42,192 nucleotides of DNA from an uncultured Clostridia bacterium (GCA_934149155.1 CAKPDZ010000005.1:1-42192); one strand, 5' to 3'. Positions 16,704-26,591 are shown, counted from the stretch's first letter. Numbers and translations: made by a program. Notes: generated from the letters alone by a model not told the origin.

Positions 16704-19217
16704 TTACTGCGTATTTGTATTAGTATTTTCCGTTGTATTATTTGTATTATTACTTGTCGAACTATTAGTATTTGTATTACTATTATTTGTATTAGTATTT
16801 GTATTAGTATTTGAATTTGTAGTTGTATTAGTATTGCTATTCGTATTTGTGTTAGCATTTGTTGCATTTTTATTTGTATTTTCTGTTTTATTATTAGTTG
16901 TATTTGTTGTATTATTCTTATTGGTTTGTGTTTCATTTTGGTTTGTAGTTGTTTTAGGCGTTGATGTTGTTGTCTGAGTTTGCTGTATATCAACTTGTTG
17001 TGGATCAACCGCATCAATATCATGTGTAATATTTTGTACTGTATCTTGTTTGTTTTGATTTTTCTCTGTATTTTCTTGTTTCAACTCTGTTCCTGAATGT
17101 TTATCACATAATTGTGGTACAGTACCTCTTAAGAAATATTCTGTATATACATTTTTACATCCAGTTGTAGCTACTTTTCCAGTATCTGCACATATATTAC
17201 AACTATATACTGAATTTGGCTTTTCAAAAGTTGCACTCTTTAGTCCTACATGGATTTTAGACATTACATTAGCCCATAATAAACCTGCTGGATTTCTTTT
17301 ATTAAATTCTATTGTCTCATTTTCATCAAATCCATACCACGTTGCAGCTGTATAATATGGAGTAAATCCACAAAGCCATCTATCATAATTTTCATCTGTA
17401 GTTCCTGTTTTAGCAGCTACATCTACTCCTGAAATTTTACAATATGATGCTGTTCCTTTAGAGCCTTTTACTGGTTGTGTTAATATCTCTTTAACCACAT
17501 ATGCAACCTCTTTTGATACTACCCTTTTTCTTTTTTGTTTTGCTTTAACTACAGTTATTTGCGAACTATTATTTACACTTGTATAAAAAGTTGGCTCAAT
17601 ATATAAACCGTCATTTGCTATCATTGCATATCCAGCTGCCATCTCTAATGGACTTATTCCTCTTTGTAATCCACCTAATGCTAATACAAGTGTCTCATCT
17701 TCTTTTGTTAATGAGCTTATTCCCATCTTTTTTAAATATTTTATAGAATTTGTTGGTTTTAATTGTTGCATTATTTCTACAAATGGAATATTTTGTGAAG
17801 ATTCTACAGCTCTTCTTACAGTTACCTCTCCTAGTGATTTATTATAATCTGTTGGATGATAACCATTTGCAAAGTCTTTTTCACTATCGTCATATATAGA
17901 TGCTGCTGTAATTATTTTTTTATCTATTGCAGGTATTAACACAGATAATGGTTTTATAGAAGAACCTGTTTGTCTTACACTTTGAGTAGCCCTATTTAAC
18001 GGTCTTACTTCTGTTTTCTCTCCTAATCCTCCCACACAACCTAAAACCTTTCCTGTTTTATGATCTATTATTGCCATTGCAGCTTGTGATGGGCTTCCTC
18101 CATCTTTTTTAGACTGTATTTGATATTTTGATTTTTCAAATTCTTTTTCTGTTGTTTCTTGAATCTTTGTATTTTGTGTACTATACACCGTTAGTCCTGC
18201 CATATTAATATAATTAGTTGCAAATGTAGTTGAAATATTATATTTTTTTGCAATATCTTCTGTTATTTGTGAAATTAATGCATCTGTATGATAAGAATAT
18301 ACAGCACTATCTGCTTCTACATTTCCTTTTTTAAATTTTAATCCTTTGTCTACATTGCTTACTGATGTATTATAGCTTTGTTCATCAATATAATTTAAAT
18401 CTAGCATTTTCTTTAGAACAGTCTTTGTTCTTTTTTTTATTTTCTCTGAATTATCTTTTTCACCAAATGGATTATATGAATTAGGTGAATTATTCATTCC
18501 AGCTAAAAATGCACATTCTTCTAAAGATAAATTTGAAGATAATTTACTAAAATAATACTGACTTCCAACTTCTACTCCATACATATGTGGTCCAACATAT
18601 ATGATGTTCAAATATGCTTCTAATACTTCATCTTTTGATAGTTCTGTTTCAAGCATTTCTGCTTTCCACCATTCTTTTACTTTTCTTGTAATACTATCTG
18701 TATTATCTCCTGTAAGATTTTTTACTAATTGCTGTGTTATTGTACTTCCACCATATGATGATTTTCCCAAATGAGTAACATATGATACTATTGCTCCTCC
18801 AGTTCTTTTTACATCTATTCCACCATGTTTATAAAATCTTTCATCTTCTATTGCTATATATGCATTTTTTAAATTGTCTTGTACATCATCTAGTTTTATT
18901 GGTTCATTTTTTCTTGAACATCCTAATTTTGCAATTTCTTTTCCATCACTATCAAGTACTGTTGAATTTTGAAATGCTACCATTTCTTTGGCTAACATTT
19001 TCCAACGATGTGTGGATATACCTAAGCATATTCCTAAGATAATAACTATTAAAATACAAATAGTAATTATTATCGTTATTGTCTTTTTATTTATCTTTTT
19101 TTCTTTATCTTCCTTGTTGCTTTTATTGCCTTTTTTCTTTTGCTCTTTTTTATCTTTTCTAAAAGCTTTTGGAATATAATTCTCATCTTCTGTCTTCTTT
19201 TTCTTTTTTTTCTTCAA
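16704..19217 (-). CDS. Class A penicillin-binding protein (bifunctional, PBP1A type)
   Basis: An 837-residue protein. A Lys-rich cytoplasmic start is followed by one membrane segment (about 47-69), a glycosyltransferase (GT51) domain with EDERFYKHGGIDVKRT near 120 and GGSTITQQLVKNLTGD, and a transpeptidase domain with TGSSIKPL (nucleophile Ser near 416), SSQN and KTGTT near 600. It polymerises lipid II glycan and crosslinks peptides outside the membrane. The last 125 residues are an Asn/Thr-rich low-complexity tail (NTNTNSNTNTTTN). The start is a TTG preceded by AGGAAAG; no ATG lies ahead of the membrane segment. It follows holA by 18 bases and is likely co-transcribed with it. Confidence 0.92.
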   Translation of the reverse strand: MKKKKKKKTEDENYIPKAFRKDKKEQKKKGNKSNKEDKEKKINKKTITIIITICILIVIILGICLGISTHRWKMLAKEMVAFQNSTVLDSDGKEIAKLGCSRKNEPIKLDDVQDNLKNAYIAIEDERFYKHGGIDVKRTGGAIVSYVTHLGKSSYGGSTITQQLVKNLTGDNTDSITRKVKEWWKAEMLETELSKDEVLEAYLNIIYVGPHMYGVEVGSQYYFSKLSSNLSLEECAFLAGMNNSPNSYNPFGEKDNSEKIKKRTKTVLKKMLDLNYIDEQSYNTSVSNVDKGLKFKKGNVEADSAVYSYHTDALISQITEDIAKKYNISTTFATNYINMAGLTVYSTQNTKIQETTEKEFEKSKYQIQSKKDGGSPSQAAMAIIDHKTGKVLGCVGGLGEKTEVRPLNRATQSVRQTGSSIKPLSVLIPAIDKKIITAASIYDDSEKDFANGYHPTDYNKSLGEVTVRRAVESSQNIPFVEIMQQLKPTNSIKYLKKMGISSLTKEDETLVLALGGLQRGISPLEMAAGYAMIANDGLYIEPTFYTSVNNSSQITVVKAKQKRKRVVSKEVAYVVKEILTQPVKGSKGTASYCKISGVDVAAKTGTTDENYDRWLCGFTPYYTAATWYGFDENETIEFNKRNPAGLLWANVMSKIHVGLKSATFEKPNSVYSCNICADTGKVATTGCKNVYTEYFLRGTVPQLCDKHSGTELKQENTEKNQNKQDTVQNITHDIDAVDPQQVDIQQTQTTTSTPKTTTNQNETQTNKNNTTNTTNNKTENTNKNATNANTNTNSNTNTTTNSNTNTNTNTNNSNTNTNSSTSNNTNNTTENTNTNTQ

Positions 19218-19235
19218 TTAATATCACTTTCCTTT

Positions 19236-20261
19236 TTATGAGCAATATGCACAAAGTATTGCTTCTAATCCAACATTTAAGTCGATTAATCCTATTTTAT
19301 ATTTATAATCTAAATCCTCTAATTCTTGTATAATTTTTTTGAGTTCTGATGTTTTAAATCCTTTTGCTTGTAATTTATATTTATTTACCAAAAACATTTG
19401 ATTAGGCTTTAATTGTAAACTTTGAGCAATATCTTTATTATAATAAATAGCTAATTTCACAAAATATAATTTTTTAAAGTGATTATATAATGTTATAAAA
19501 ATCTTCTGAATAGGTTCTTTTGATGCAATTAAATTGTATAATACTTCCATTGCTTCTTTTACTTTCTTTTGCCCTAGATTGTCTGTCAAATCGAATATTA
19601 TACTTTCTATTTTCTTTATGCATAACTTGTCAATATCTTGTTTTTTTATTGTGCCATTTTCTCCTGCATATTCAATAAGTTTGCGTATTTCATTTATTAA
19701 GTCTTGCATATTTGTACCACAACTTTCTATTAAATATTGAAGTGTATTTTCATCAACATTTACCTTATATGCATTACATATTGCTTTTAATCTTTTTATA
19801 ATCTGAAATGGCTTTTGTTCTTCAAAATTGCATACTGTTCCTATTTTTTCAATTGTATTATAAATCGAATTTTTTTCTGCTTGATTTTCAACAAATACAA
19901 GTATTACAGATTCGTTTATCATATCTACATTCTCTTTTAAATAGCTGTTTATTTTGTCTTTTAATTCTTTACTTGCTCCTCCGCTTCTGCCTTTTACTTC
20001 TCTTTTAAATATTCCTGTTTCTCTTGCTATTATTAACTTATTTGGATATCCAAAAGCAGGAGTTTCTATGTCTGCAATTAATTCTTGTACACTGTTTTCG
20101 TCAATATATATGTAGTTTATTCCTTTTATTGTTTCTCCAAAGTTTTTCTTTATTTTGTTTAATTGTTGTTCTAGCAAAAATGTGTCTTCTCCATATAACA
20201 AATAAATTCCTTTGGTACTTCCTTGATTTAGTTGTTTTTCTAATTCTTCAACTTTTAACAT
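19236..20261 (-). CDS. holA: DNA polymerase III subunit delta
   Basis: A 341-residue HolA, the normal length. The N-terminal clamp-interaction region and degenerate AAA+ domain begin GIYLLYGEDTFLLEQQL, with FGYPNKLIIARETGIF and later domains typical of the delta subunit (FDLTDNLGQKKVKEAM, the helical collar-like C-terminus). It opens the beta clamp within the clamp loader. AAAGGAG precedes the ATG. It sits upstream of the penicillin-binding protein gene and downstream of a palindromic element. Confidence 0.9.
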   Translation of the reverse strand: MLKVEELEKQLNQGSTKGIYLLYGEDTFLLEQQLNKIKKNFGETIKGINYIYIDENSVQELIADIETPAFGYPNKLIIARETGIFKREVKGRSGGASKELKDKINSYLKENVDMINESVILVFVENQAEKNSIYNTIEKIGTVCNFEEQKPFQIIKRLKAICNAYKVNVDENTLQYLIESCGTNMQDLINEIRKLIEYAGENGTIKKQDIDKLCIKKIESIIFDLTDNLGQKKVKEAMEVLYNLIASKEPIQKIFITLYNHFKKLYFVKLAIYYNKDIAQSLQLKPNQMFLVNKYKLQAKGFKTSELKKIIQELEDLDYKYKIGLIDLNVGLEAILCAYCS

Positions 20262-20322
20262 ATCTACTCCTTTTATATGTAAATTAAGATTTTTTTATTT
20301 TTACTTATTTAGTCTATTTTTA

Positions 20323-20509
20323 ATAAATATTATAAAACTATAACTTTAAATGAAATTGCGAATGTGCATGGAGAAACGCTAGAACTTCTATGCAGTTTTA
20401 TGGAAAGAGTTCACGATAGTGGAAGGGTGCCATAAAACAAATTAGAAGTTCTAAAGTTTCGTAATAAGCCGAGCAATGAAATGCAAAGTTATAATTTTAT
20501 AATATTTAT
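20323..20509. repeat. Palindromic intergenic element, family B copy 2
   Basis: Most of the 288-base gap upstream of holA. Arms of 25 bases (20323-20347 and 20485-20509) pair with one mismatch. Nested inside are AGAACTTCTA against TAGAAGTTCT and GTTTTATGG against CCATAAAAC, so nearly the whole element is one long interrupted palindrome with an asymmetric centre. The conserved internal boxes match the element at 2246-2445 on the opposite strand, while the outer arms do not. There is no coding potential. Confidence 0.85.
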
Positions 20510-20549
20510 AATTAAACATATGTAAAAATAAAAAATTCTTAATTTTTAT

Positions 20550-22550
20550 TTAAACTCCTAATATGATGCGAAAGACTTCTGCAACACTCCAAGCTTGTGC
20601 AAAAGCACCTTTAGGAGCATATGGTCTTTTAGAATCATATATTTCCGCAATACTACCTACACAACCTCTTTCATTAATCTCTTTAGAAAATATTTTTGTT
20701 ACATTATCTACAAATTCTTTTAATTGTTCTTCATATTTGGCCTTATCTTTTTTAGTTTTGCTACTTATTGCTAATCTCTTTAATGCATTATAATATGGAC
20801 CTAAAAGCCATGTCCAAGTAATACCTTGATGGTAACTAAAATCTCTTCTGCATCCATCTCCTTCATACACTTCAACATAATTTTCTTCGCCTTTAGCTAA
20901 AGATTTTAATCCATAATTATTCAATAGCTTTTTAGTAACTGTTTCAAACATATTTCTTGCTTCTTCTGATGTAGCATCTAATACAGGATATGTTAAACTT
21001 AATGCAAATAATTGATTTGGTCTAATCTTGCTATCTCCAAGTACATCATATAAGCATTTTCTACGTTTATTATAGAATTGATTTTGATATGATTTTTTAC
21101 ATTTTGTGGCCATCTTTTCGTATTTTTTAGCTTTGTCTGTATCATTATTACTTGTTGCAAGTTCTTGCATTATTTTTAAAGCATTATACCACATAGCATT
21201 TATTTCTACTGCTTTACCATTACGTGGTGTTACCGCTATTCCTGCATATTTTGCATCCATCCACGTATTTTGAGTATTTTCTGTTCCAGAAACAATTAGT
21301 CCATCTGTATCCATATAGATATTATTATTATCTAAGTCTATTCCTTTAGCATAATTCTCTATAATATTTTCCATTTTAGGATAAATATCTTGCATTACAA
21401 ATTGATAATCATTTGTATATTCAAGATATTTTTTTACTTGTTCAAAAAATAGTAATGATGCATCAACACTATTATATAATGGTCTATAATCATCTTCACT
21501 GTATGTATTTGGAATTAGTCCATATTTTATATCTCTAATACAATGTTGCAAAACTTTTTTTGCATTGTCAAATCTCTTAGTTACCAAAAATAATCCTTCA
21601 AATGAAATTAATGTATCTCTCATCCAATCTAAGAACCATGGATATCCTGCTATTGCTGAATATGTATTGAATAGTGGTCTTTTTATTATAAAATTATCTG
21701 TTGCTATTAAAAATGTTTTTATCAATTCATCTTTATCACTACCTAATAATCCAGATTTATTAAAAATTTTAGTCATACGTATTGTTTCTTTTAAAATTAA
21801 TGCTCTTGCATCTAATTCTTCTATATTTTCTTCTGTTGAACATATAAAAGAAATTTCTTTTTCTTCATTTGGATTTATTTCTATTTCGTATCTTCCTGGT
21901 ACAACATGATTCTCTTCTGGCTCAAATCCTCTTTTCTCTTCTTCTATATAAAACATATTATAAAATATATCATCTTTATGTTCTATATAATTTCCATCAT
22001 TTATAGTAATATAAATTGGATTTCCATCATCTATTTCCACTTCTAATTTTTTATTTCTCATTTGTTGTTTTAATTTGAATTGATGGTCTTTGTTTATACC
22101 ATGAGCATTTCTAAAATTCATTACTGGCGCTAATATTAATTTCGAATGTTTAGCTCCATTTCTAATTTTATAATATACTCCAACTGTATTTTTGAAATGT
22201 TCCATACAAATTGTTTTAGTAATAACAACATCCTCTACTTTATATTCAAATGTTGGCAAAAGTTCTTTTGAAAAACTCTCTTGATACTTATACCCTTGAG
22301 AAATATAGTTTTTTCCCACATTAGTAAATAATTCATATTTTATTCCACCAACTTCTATACTTTCATCTAACTTTGATAATATTAATCTTCTTCTAGCAGG
22401 AGGAATTATTGGACTTACAAGTAATCCATGATATTTTCTTGTATTTGCACCTATTATTGTTGATGATGCAAATCCTCCAATTCCATTTGTTATTATCCAT
22501 TCTTTTTCTAATGCCTTATCTAATTCTAATTCTTCTTTGGCATATCTCAT
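20550..22550 (-). CDS. Glycogen debranching enzyme (amylo-alpha-1,6-glucosidase type)
   Basis: A 666-residue protein with an N-terminal GDE domain (WIITNGIGGFASSTIIGANT, KYHGLLVSP) and a C-terminal alpha/alpha-toroid (AGYPWFLDWMRDTLISFEGL, NTWMDAKYAG, INAMWYNAL, GITWTWLLGPYYNAL). The acidic residues expected for an inverting glucosidase are present in the WMRDT and TWMDAK boxes. It removes alpha-1,6 branches left after phosphorolysis and so complements glgP. The yvcK stop lies 2 bases upstream of its ATG, so it is the last gene of a murB-yvcK transcript. Confidence 0.88.
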   Translation of the reverse strand: MRYAKEELELDKALEKEWIITNGIGGFASSTIIGANTRKYHGLLVSPIIPPARRRLILSKLDESIEVGGIKYELFTNVGKNYISQGYKYQESFSKELLPTFEYKVEDVVITKTICMEHFKNTVGVYYKIRNGAKHSKLILAPVMNFRNAHGINKDHQFKLKQQMRNKKLEVEIDDGNPIYITINDGNYIEHKDDIFYNMFYIEEEKRGFEPEENHVVPGRYEIEINPNEEKEISFICSTEENIEELDARALILKETIRMTKIFNKSGLLGSDKDELIKTFLIATDNFIIKRPLFNTYSAIAGYPWFLDWMRDTLISFEGLFLVTKRFDNAKKVLQHCIRDIKYGLIPNTYSEDDYRPLYNSVDASLLFFEQVKKYLEYTNDYQFVMQDIYPKMENIIENYAKGIDLDNNNIYMDTDGLIVSGTENTQNTWMDAKYAGIAVTPRNGKAVEINAMWYNALKIMQELATSNNDTDKAKKYEKMATKCKKSYQNQFYNKRRKCLYDVLGDSKIRPNQLFALSLTYPVLDATSEEARNMFETVTKKLLNNYGLKSLAKGEENYVEVYEGDGCRRDFSYHQGITWTWLLGPYYNALKRLAISSKTKKDKAKYEEQLKEFVDNVTKIFSKEINERGCVGSIAEIYDSKRPYAPKGAFAQAWSVAEVFRIILGV

Positions 22551-22552
22551 CT

Positions 22553-24067
22553 TTATTTTCCTCCTCTGTTCATTTTCTCTCCTGAATCCTTGATTGATTT
22601 TATTCTATCACTATATTTAGCACTAAATTTACTTTGCTTTTTAAATCTCTCTTTTTTATTAGGATTTATACCTTTTCTTTCAGCTTTTTTATCTTTTTTT
22701 CTCTTCTCTTTTTTCAATTTGTTTATTCTTTTATCTGATTGCAATTTTGCATTTAACATTATATATGATGGGTCATTCTCTTTGTCTTGGAATTTCATAT
22801 CATTACATATTAATGTAATCGCAGATTCTGCAATCATATATGGATCATGTCTTATTTTTCCATCAACTATTTTAGAAATATTTTTCTTTATAAATTTAAT
22901 TCTTTTTAATGCTGGATCATTTATTTTTTGTTCAACTAAATCTGCACCTTCTCTGTTATACATTTTTATATATTCTGGTACAACTTCACCTGTGTCATAA
23001 ATGCAGTAATCAATTAAACCTTCTCCACAATGTTCTATTATTGCTTTTATGTGATCCTCTACAGAATAGTCATCTGTTTGACCTGGCTCTGTCATTATGT
23101 TATTTACATATATTTTAATTGCTTTACTTTCTCTTATTGCTTTTGCAACTCCATTTACTAATAAATTTGGAATTACATTTGTATATAAACTCCCTGGACC
23201 TATTATTATACTATCTGCTTCTTTTATTGCTTCTAAAACTCCTGGTGCTGGTCTACAGTTTGATGGTTTTAAATATACTCTGTTTATTCTTGTCATTTTA
23301 TCATTTACTATTTCTGGTATTTTATCTTTTTCTTCTACAACATATCCATTTTCTAGTTCTGCACATATTTGCATTTCTTCAGTTGTTACAGGTTTTACAT
23401 CACCTACTATTTTGAATATAGAATTACTTTTTTCTATTGATTGTGTATCATTTCTATAAATTTCTTTCATTGCAGTAAAATATATATCAGAAAATTTTAA
23501 ACCTCTTAAATTTATGTTTGTCATTTCATGATTTAATAATTTCTCTAATTCATTTGACTCTTCTGAAGATAATGCTGCAATACTGTCTTTTACTTCTTCA
23601 AATGGAAGTGTTGTTCCTAATGCCATTCTTGAACTATTAGGTTGTTTTCCATATTCTGATACTGCTACTATTGCTGTTATATTGTCTGTATATCTTTTCA
23701 TCCCTGTTAATACAGTATTTAGTCCTGCTCCTCCACCAATTGCTACTATTTTAGGACCTTTATCATAAATTGTTCTATCAAATATTAATGATTTTACATT
23801 TACATTTTTTTTGTTTTTCATTCTGTCATCTGTTGCTTCTATAAACAATTCCATATTTCTTTTATTTAAAAATATTAATCCTAAAACTATACAAGTAAAT
23901 CCAATTACAAATACTACAACTACTTTTCCTGCATCTGCAATTTCCATTTCCTTTTGTACTAATATTTTTGCAATTCCATAACAAGTTAATACAATACCTA
24001 CTAATATTAAAAATATCCATCTTTTCATTTTTGAGCTTGATTTTAGCCAATGTCCTAGTCCGTTCAT
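22553..24067 (-). CDS. yvcK: YvcK-type gluconeogenesis factor, membrane-anchored
   Basis: A 504-residue protein of the YvcK/CofD-like family. The Rossmann-type core begins near residue 105 with IVAIGGGAGLNTVLTGMKRY, followed by AVSEYGKQPNSSRM, IIGPGSLYTNVIPNLL and NIMTEPGQTDDYSVEDH, the UDP-sugar binding elements. Unlike the B. subtilis protein it has two predicted N-terminal membrane segments (about 15-35 and 46-66) and a very Lys-rich C-terminal tail. The family controls carbon flow into the cell wall under gluconeogenic growth. murB lies directly upstream; the usual rapZ and whiA neighbours are absent. Confidence 0.88.
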   Translation of the reverse strand: MNGLGHWLKSSSKMKRWIFLILVGIVLTCYGIAKILVQKEMEIADAGKVVVVFVIGFTCIVLGLIFLNKRNMELFIEATDDRMKNKKNVNVKSLIFDRTIYDKGPKIVAIGGGAGLNTVLTGMKRYTDNITAIVAVSEYGKQPNSSRMALGTTLPFEEVKDSIAALSSEESNELEKLLNHEMTNINLRGLKFSDIYFTAMKEIYRNDTQSIEKSNSIFKIVGDVKPVTTEEMQICAELENGYVVEEKDKIPEIVNDKMTRINRVYLKPSNCRPAPGVLEAIKEADSIIIGPGSLYTNVIPNLLVNGVAKAIRESKAIKIYVNNIMTEPGQTDDYSVEDHIKAIIEHCGEGLIDYCIYDTGEVVPEYIKMYNREGADLVEQKINDPALKRIKFIKKNISKIVDGKIRHDPYMIAESAITLICNDMKFQDKENDPSYIMLNAKLQSDKRINKLKKEKRKKDKKAERKGINPNKKERFKKQSKFSAKYSDRIKSIKDSGEKMNRGGK

Positions 24068-24084
24068 ATTATCATCCTTTCCAC

Positions 24085-24984
24085 TTATATAATTTCTATT
24101 TCTTGTTCTATTTTCTTTCCAAATTTTTTATATACTTGCTCTTTAGTATATTCCATTAAGTTTATTACATCTTTTGCTGTTGCATTGCTTTTATTTATTA
24201 TAAATCCTGCATGTTTTTCTGAAATTTGTGCTCCTCCTATTTGATATCCTTTTAACCCACATTCATCTATTAATTTTGCAGTAATAAAATCTGTACCTCT
24301 TTTAAATGTGCTTCCTGCACTTGGATATTCTATAGGTTGTTTTTCTTTTCTGTATGTTGCATATTCTGTCATTTTTTCTTTTATTTCTTCTGTTTTTCCT
24401 GTTTTTAATTGTAGTTCTGCTTCTAATATTATATAGTCTTTTTCTGCAAATAAGCTTTTTCTATATTCAAATTTTGCTTGTTTATTTGTAATTGTATGAA
24501 TTTCTCCATATCTTGTCATATATGTTACTGTTTTTACTATGTCTTTCATTTCGCTTCCATGTGCACCTGCATTCATTCTTATTGCTCCACCTATTGTTCC
24601 AGGTATTCCTGATGCAAATTCGAATCCTGCAACTTCTTCTTTTAAACATTTCTGTGCTAGTGCACCAAGTTTTATTCCACTTCCAACTGTTAATAATATT
24701 ATGCCATTTTCAATGTCCTGACATATTTTTTCTATTTCGATTTTTAATACTATTCCTTTTATTCCATCATCTGAAACTAATAAATTACTTCCATTTCCTA
24801 TTATTGTTAATGGAATTTTTCCTTTTTGTGCATATTTTAATATATCTTTTAATTGTTCTATTGTTTTTATTTTTATAAAGCATTCTGCTGGTCCACCAAT
24901 TTTAAATGATGTGTGCTTGCTCATTGGTTCATTTACATATATATTTTCTTTAGGAATTAAATTTTGAATTTCAGTTATATTCAT
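24085..24984 (-). CDS. murB: UDP-N-acetylenolpyruvoylglucosamine reductase
   Basis: About 299 residues, type II MurB length. FAD-binding and catalytic blocks are clear: IGNGSNLLVSDDGIKG, GIPGTIGGAIRMNAGAHGSE, EYRKSLF, YPSAGSTFKRG (catalytic Ser) and EKHAGFIIN. It reduces enolpyruvyl-UDP-GlcNAc to UDP-MurNAc. The start was set at the ATG at 24984 because the longer in-frame version would begin inside the AGGAGG site. The distance from that site is 12 bases, and a TTG at 24990 is an alternative. It is first gene of a run with yvcK and the debranching enzyme. Confidence 0.95.
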   Translation of the reverse strand: MNITEIQNLIPKENIYVNEPMSKHTSFKIGGPAECFIKIKTIEQLKDILKYAQKGKIPLTIIGNGSNLLVSDDGIKGIVLKIEIEKICQDIENGIILLTVGSGIKLGALAQKCLKEEVAGFEFASGIPGTIGGAIRMNAGAHGSEMKDIVKTVTYMTRYGEIHTITNKQAKFEYRKSLFAEKDYIILEAELQLKTGKTEEIKEKMTEYATYRKEKQPIEYPSAGSTFKRGTDFITAKLIDECGLKGYQIGGAQISEKHAGFIINKSNATAKDVINLMEYTKEQVYKKFGKKIEQEIEII

Positions 24985-25013
24985 ATCCAATTCTTTCCTC
25001 CTCAATTATTCCA

Positions 25014-25042
25014 ATCTTATCATTTTTTTCCTAATTTTACAA
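25014..25042 (-). promoter_or_regulatory. Candidate murB promoter
   Basis: TTGTAA (25037-25042), a 17-base spacer and TAAGAT (25014-25019), about 30 bases upstream of the murB start. It is back to back with the nfeD promoter. Confidence 0.5.
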
Positions 25043-25061
25043 TAATTTTTGCCAAATCTCT

Positions 25062-25089
25062 TTGATTTTTATTAATTTTATAGTATAAT
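25062..25089 (+). promoter_or_regulatory. Promoter of the nfeD/SPFH pair
   Basis: TTGATT (25062-25067), a 16-base spacer and TATAAT (25084-25089), followed 26 bases later by a GGAGG site and the nfeD start. Confidence 0.6.
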
Positions 25090-25127
25090 ATAATTGTGTT
25101 AAATTATAAATGATTGGAGGTCATACT

Positions 25128-25565
25128 ATGTGGCAAATATGGTTGATTGCTTCTGGTGTATTTTTCGTAATAGAAATCTTTACGGTGGGATTTTTAATAT
25201 TTTGGTTAGGAGTCGCTGCGCTATTAGCAATGCTAATAAGTTTTTTCACAAATAGTATAATTCTTCAAACCTCTGTATTTGTTATTGCATCAGCTTTACT
25301 TATTTTTGCAACTCGCCCTTTGGCAGATAAAATTGTAAAAAAAGATGCTACTCCAACTAATGTTTATTCACTTGTTGGCAAAAAGGGGATAATTGTTGAA
25401 GATATTAATTGGGCTAACGGTACAGGTCAAGTAAAAGTTGAAGGTGACATTTGGTCAGCTAAAACTAAAGAACAAATCAATATTCCAAAAGGAACAGAAG
25501 TTGAAATCGAAAGCATTGAAGGTGTTAAAGTTTATGTTACACCAATTATGCAACTATTAAAATAG
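25128..25565 (+). CDS. NfeD-family membrane protein
   Basis: A 145-residue short-form NfeD protein. It has two or three closely spaced membrane segments in the first 75 residues (MWQIWLIASGVFFVIEIF, LLAMLISFF, ALLIFATRP) and a C-terminal OB-fold-like beta domain (LVGKKGIIVEDINWANG, GQVKVEGDIWSAK). The family partners with SPFH proteins in membrane microdomains, and such a gene follows directly. The start was set at the ATG at 25128, which follows TTGGAGGTCATACT; an upstream in-frame ATG at 25110 would place the ribosome site inside the gene. Confidence 0.85.
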   Translation: MWQIWLIASGVFFVIEIFTVGFLIFWLGVAALLAMLISFFTNSIILQTSVFVIASALLIFATRPLADKIVKKDATPTNVYSLVGKKGIIVEDINWANGTGQVKVEGDIWSAKTKEQINIPKGTEVEIESIEGVKVYVTPIMQLLK

Positions 25566-25645
25566 TTATTCATATTTTAAATTTATATAATCGCTTTTGC
25601 GAAATAATTTTATAGCAATGAAAGACTTGCTAGAAGGAGGAAAAA

Positions 25646-26548
25646 ATGTACTTTTTACTTGTATTACTAGTTATAATAGTAATTATAGCAGTTAAATCAA
25701 TCAAAGTCGTTAGACAATCTGAGGTGTATATTATAGAAAGATTAGGTAGATTTCATAAAGTCGCTGATGCTGGTCTTACAATTATAATACCATTTTTCGA
25801 TCATGTTAGAAGTGTTGTAAGTTTAAAACAACAAACTATGGACGTACCACCTCAAGGAGTTATTACTAAAGATAATGTTACAATTACAATAGATACAGTT
25901 GTATTTTATCAAATCACTGACCCAGCTAAGGCAGTATATGAAATTCAAAGTTTAAAGAAAGGTATTGAATATCTTGCTATCACAACAATTCGTGATATAG
26001 TTGGTAAAATGGATTTAGATGAAACATTTAGTTCTAGAGATGGAATTAATACTAAATTAAGAACAATTCTTGATGATGCAACAGATAGATGGGGATGTAA
26101 AATTGATAGAGTTGAAATCAAAGATATTACACCACCTGCTGACATCAGAGATGCAATGGAAAAACAAATGAATGCAGAAAGAAATAAAAGAGCTTTAATT
26201 CTTGAAGCCGAAGCTCAAAAACAATCTGCTGTTACTATTGCAGAAGGTAAAAAACAAGCAGCTATTCTAGAAGCTGAAGCTGATAGAGAAGCTAGAATTC
26301 GTAGAGCTGCCGGTGAAGCTCAAGCTATTAAATCAGTGGCAGAAGCTAAAGCTAAAGAAATTTCTATGGTATATGATGCAATTAAAGCTTCTGATCCTGA
26401 CGAAAAACTTGTCCAAATCAAATCTCTTGAAGCTCTTGAAGAAATTGCTAAGGGTGATGCTAATAAAGTATTCATACCATTTGAAGCTACTAGTGCTTTA
26501 AGTAGTTTAGGTGCTGCTAAAGAAATGTTTAAAGATGATAAGAAGTAA
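25646..26548 (+). CDS. SPFH/band 7 (stomatin-like) protein
   Basis: A 300-residue protein with one N-terminal membrane segment (about 2-18), an SPFH domain (about 20-180; ERLGRFHKVADAGLTIIIPF, MDVPPQGVITKDNV, DDATDRWGCKIDRVEIKDI) and an Ala/Glu-rich coiled coil (EAEAQKQSAVTIAEGKKQA). It belongs to the QmcA/slipin group that oligomerises on the membrane and scaffolds microdomains. It is co-transcribed with the NfeD gene 80 bases upstream, as in many bacteria. An AAGGAGG site precedes the ATG, and a strong terminator starts at its stop codon. Confidence 0.92.
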   Translation: MYFLLVLLVIIVIIAVKSIKVVRQSEVYIIERLGRFHKVADAGLTIIIPFFDHVRSVVSLKQQTMDVPPQGVITKDNVTITIDTVVFYQITDPAKAVYEIQSLKKGIEYLAITTIRDIVGKMDLDETFSSRDGINTKLRTILDDATDRWGCKIDRVEIKDITPPADIRDAMEKQMNAERNKRALILEAEAQKQSAVTIAEGKKQAAILEAEADREARIRRAAGEAQAIKSVAEAKAKEISMVYDAIKASDPDEKLVQIKSLEALEEIAKGDANKVFIPFEATSALSSLGAAKEMFKDDKK

Positions 26549-26578
26549 AAAAACTGCCTTAATATAGGCAGTTTTTTT
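26548..26578 (+). terminator. Rho-independent terminator of the SPFH gene
   Basis: AAAAAACTGCC, loop TTAATATA region, GGCAGTTTTTTT; a clean stem with a T tract. On the reverse strand it can also stop the convergent small gene at 26592. Confidence 0.9.
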
Positions 26579-26591
26579 AGAGTTTTCTTTG

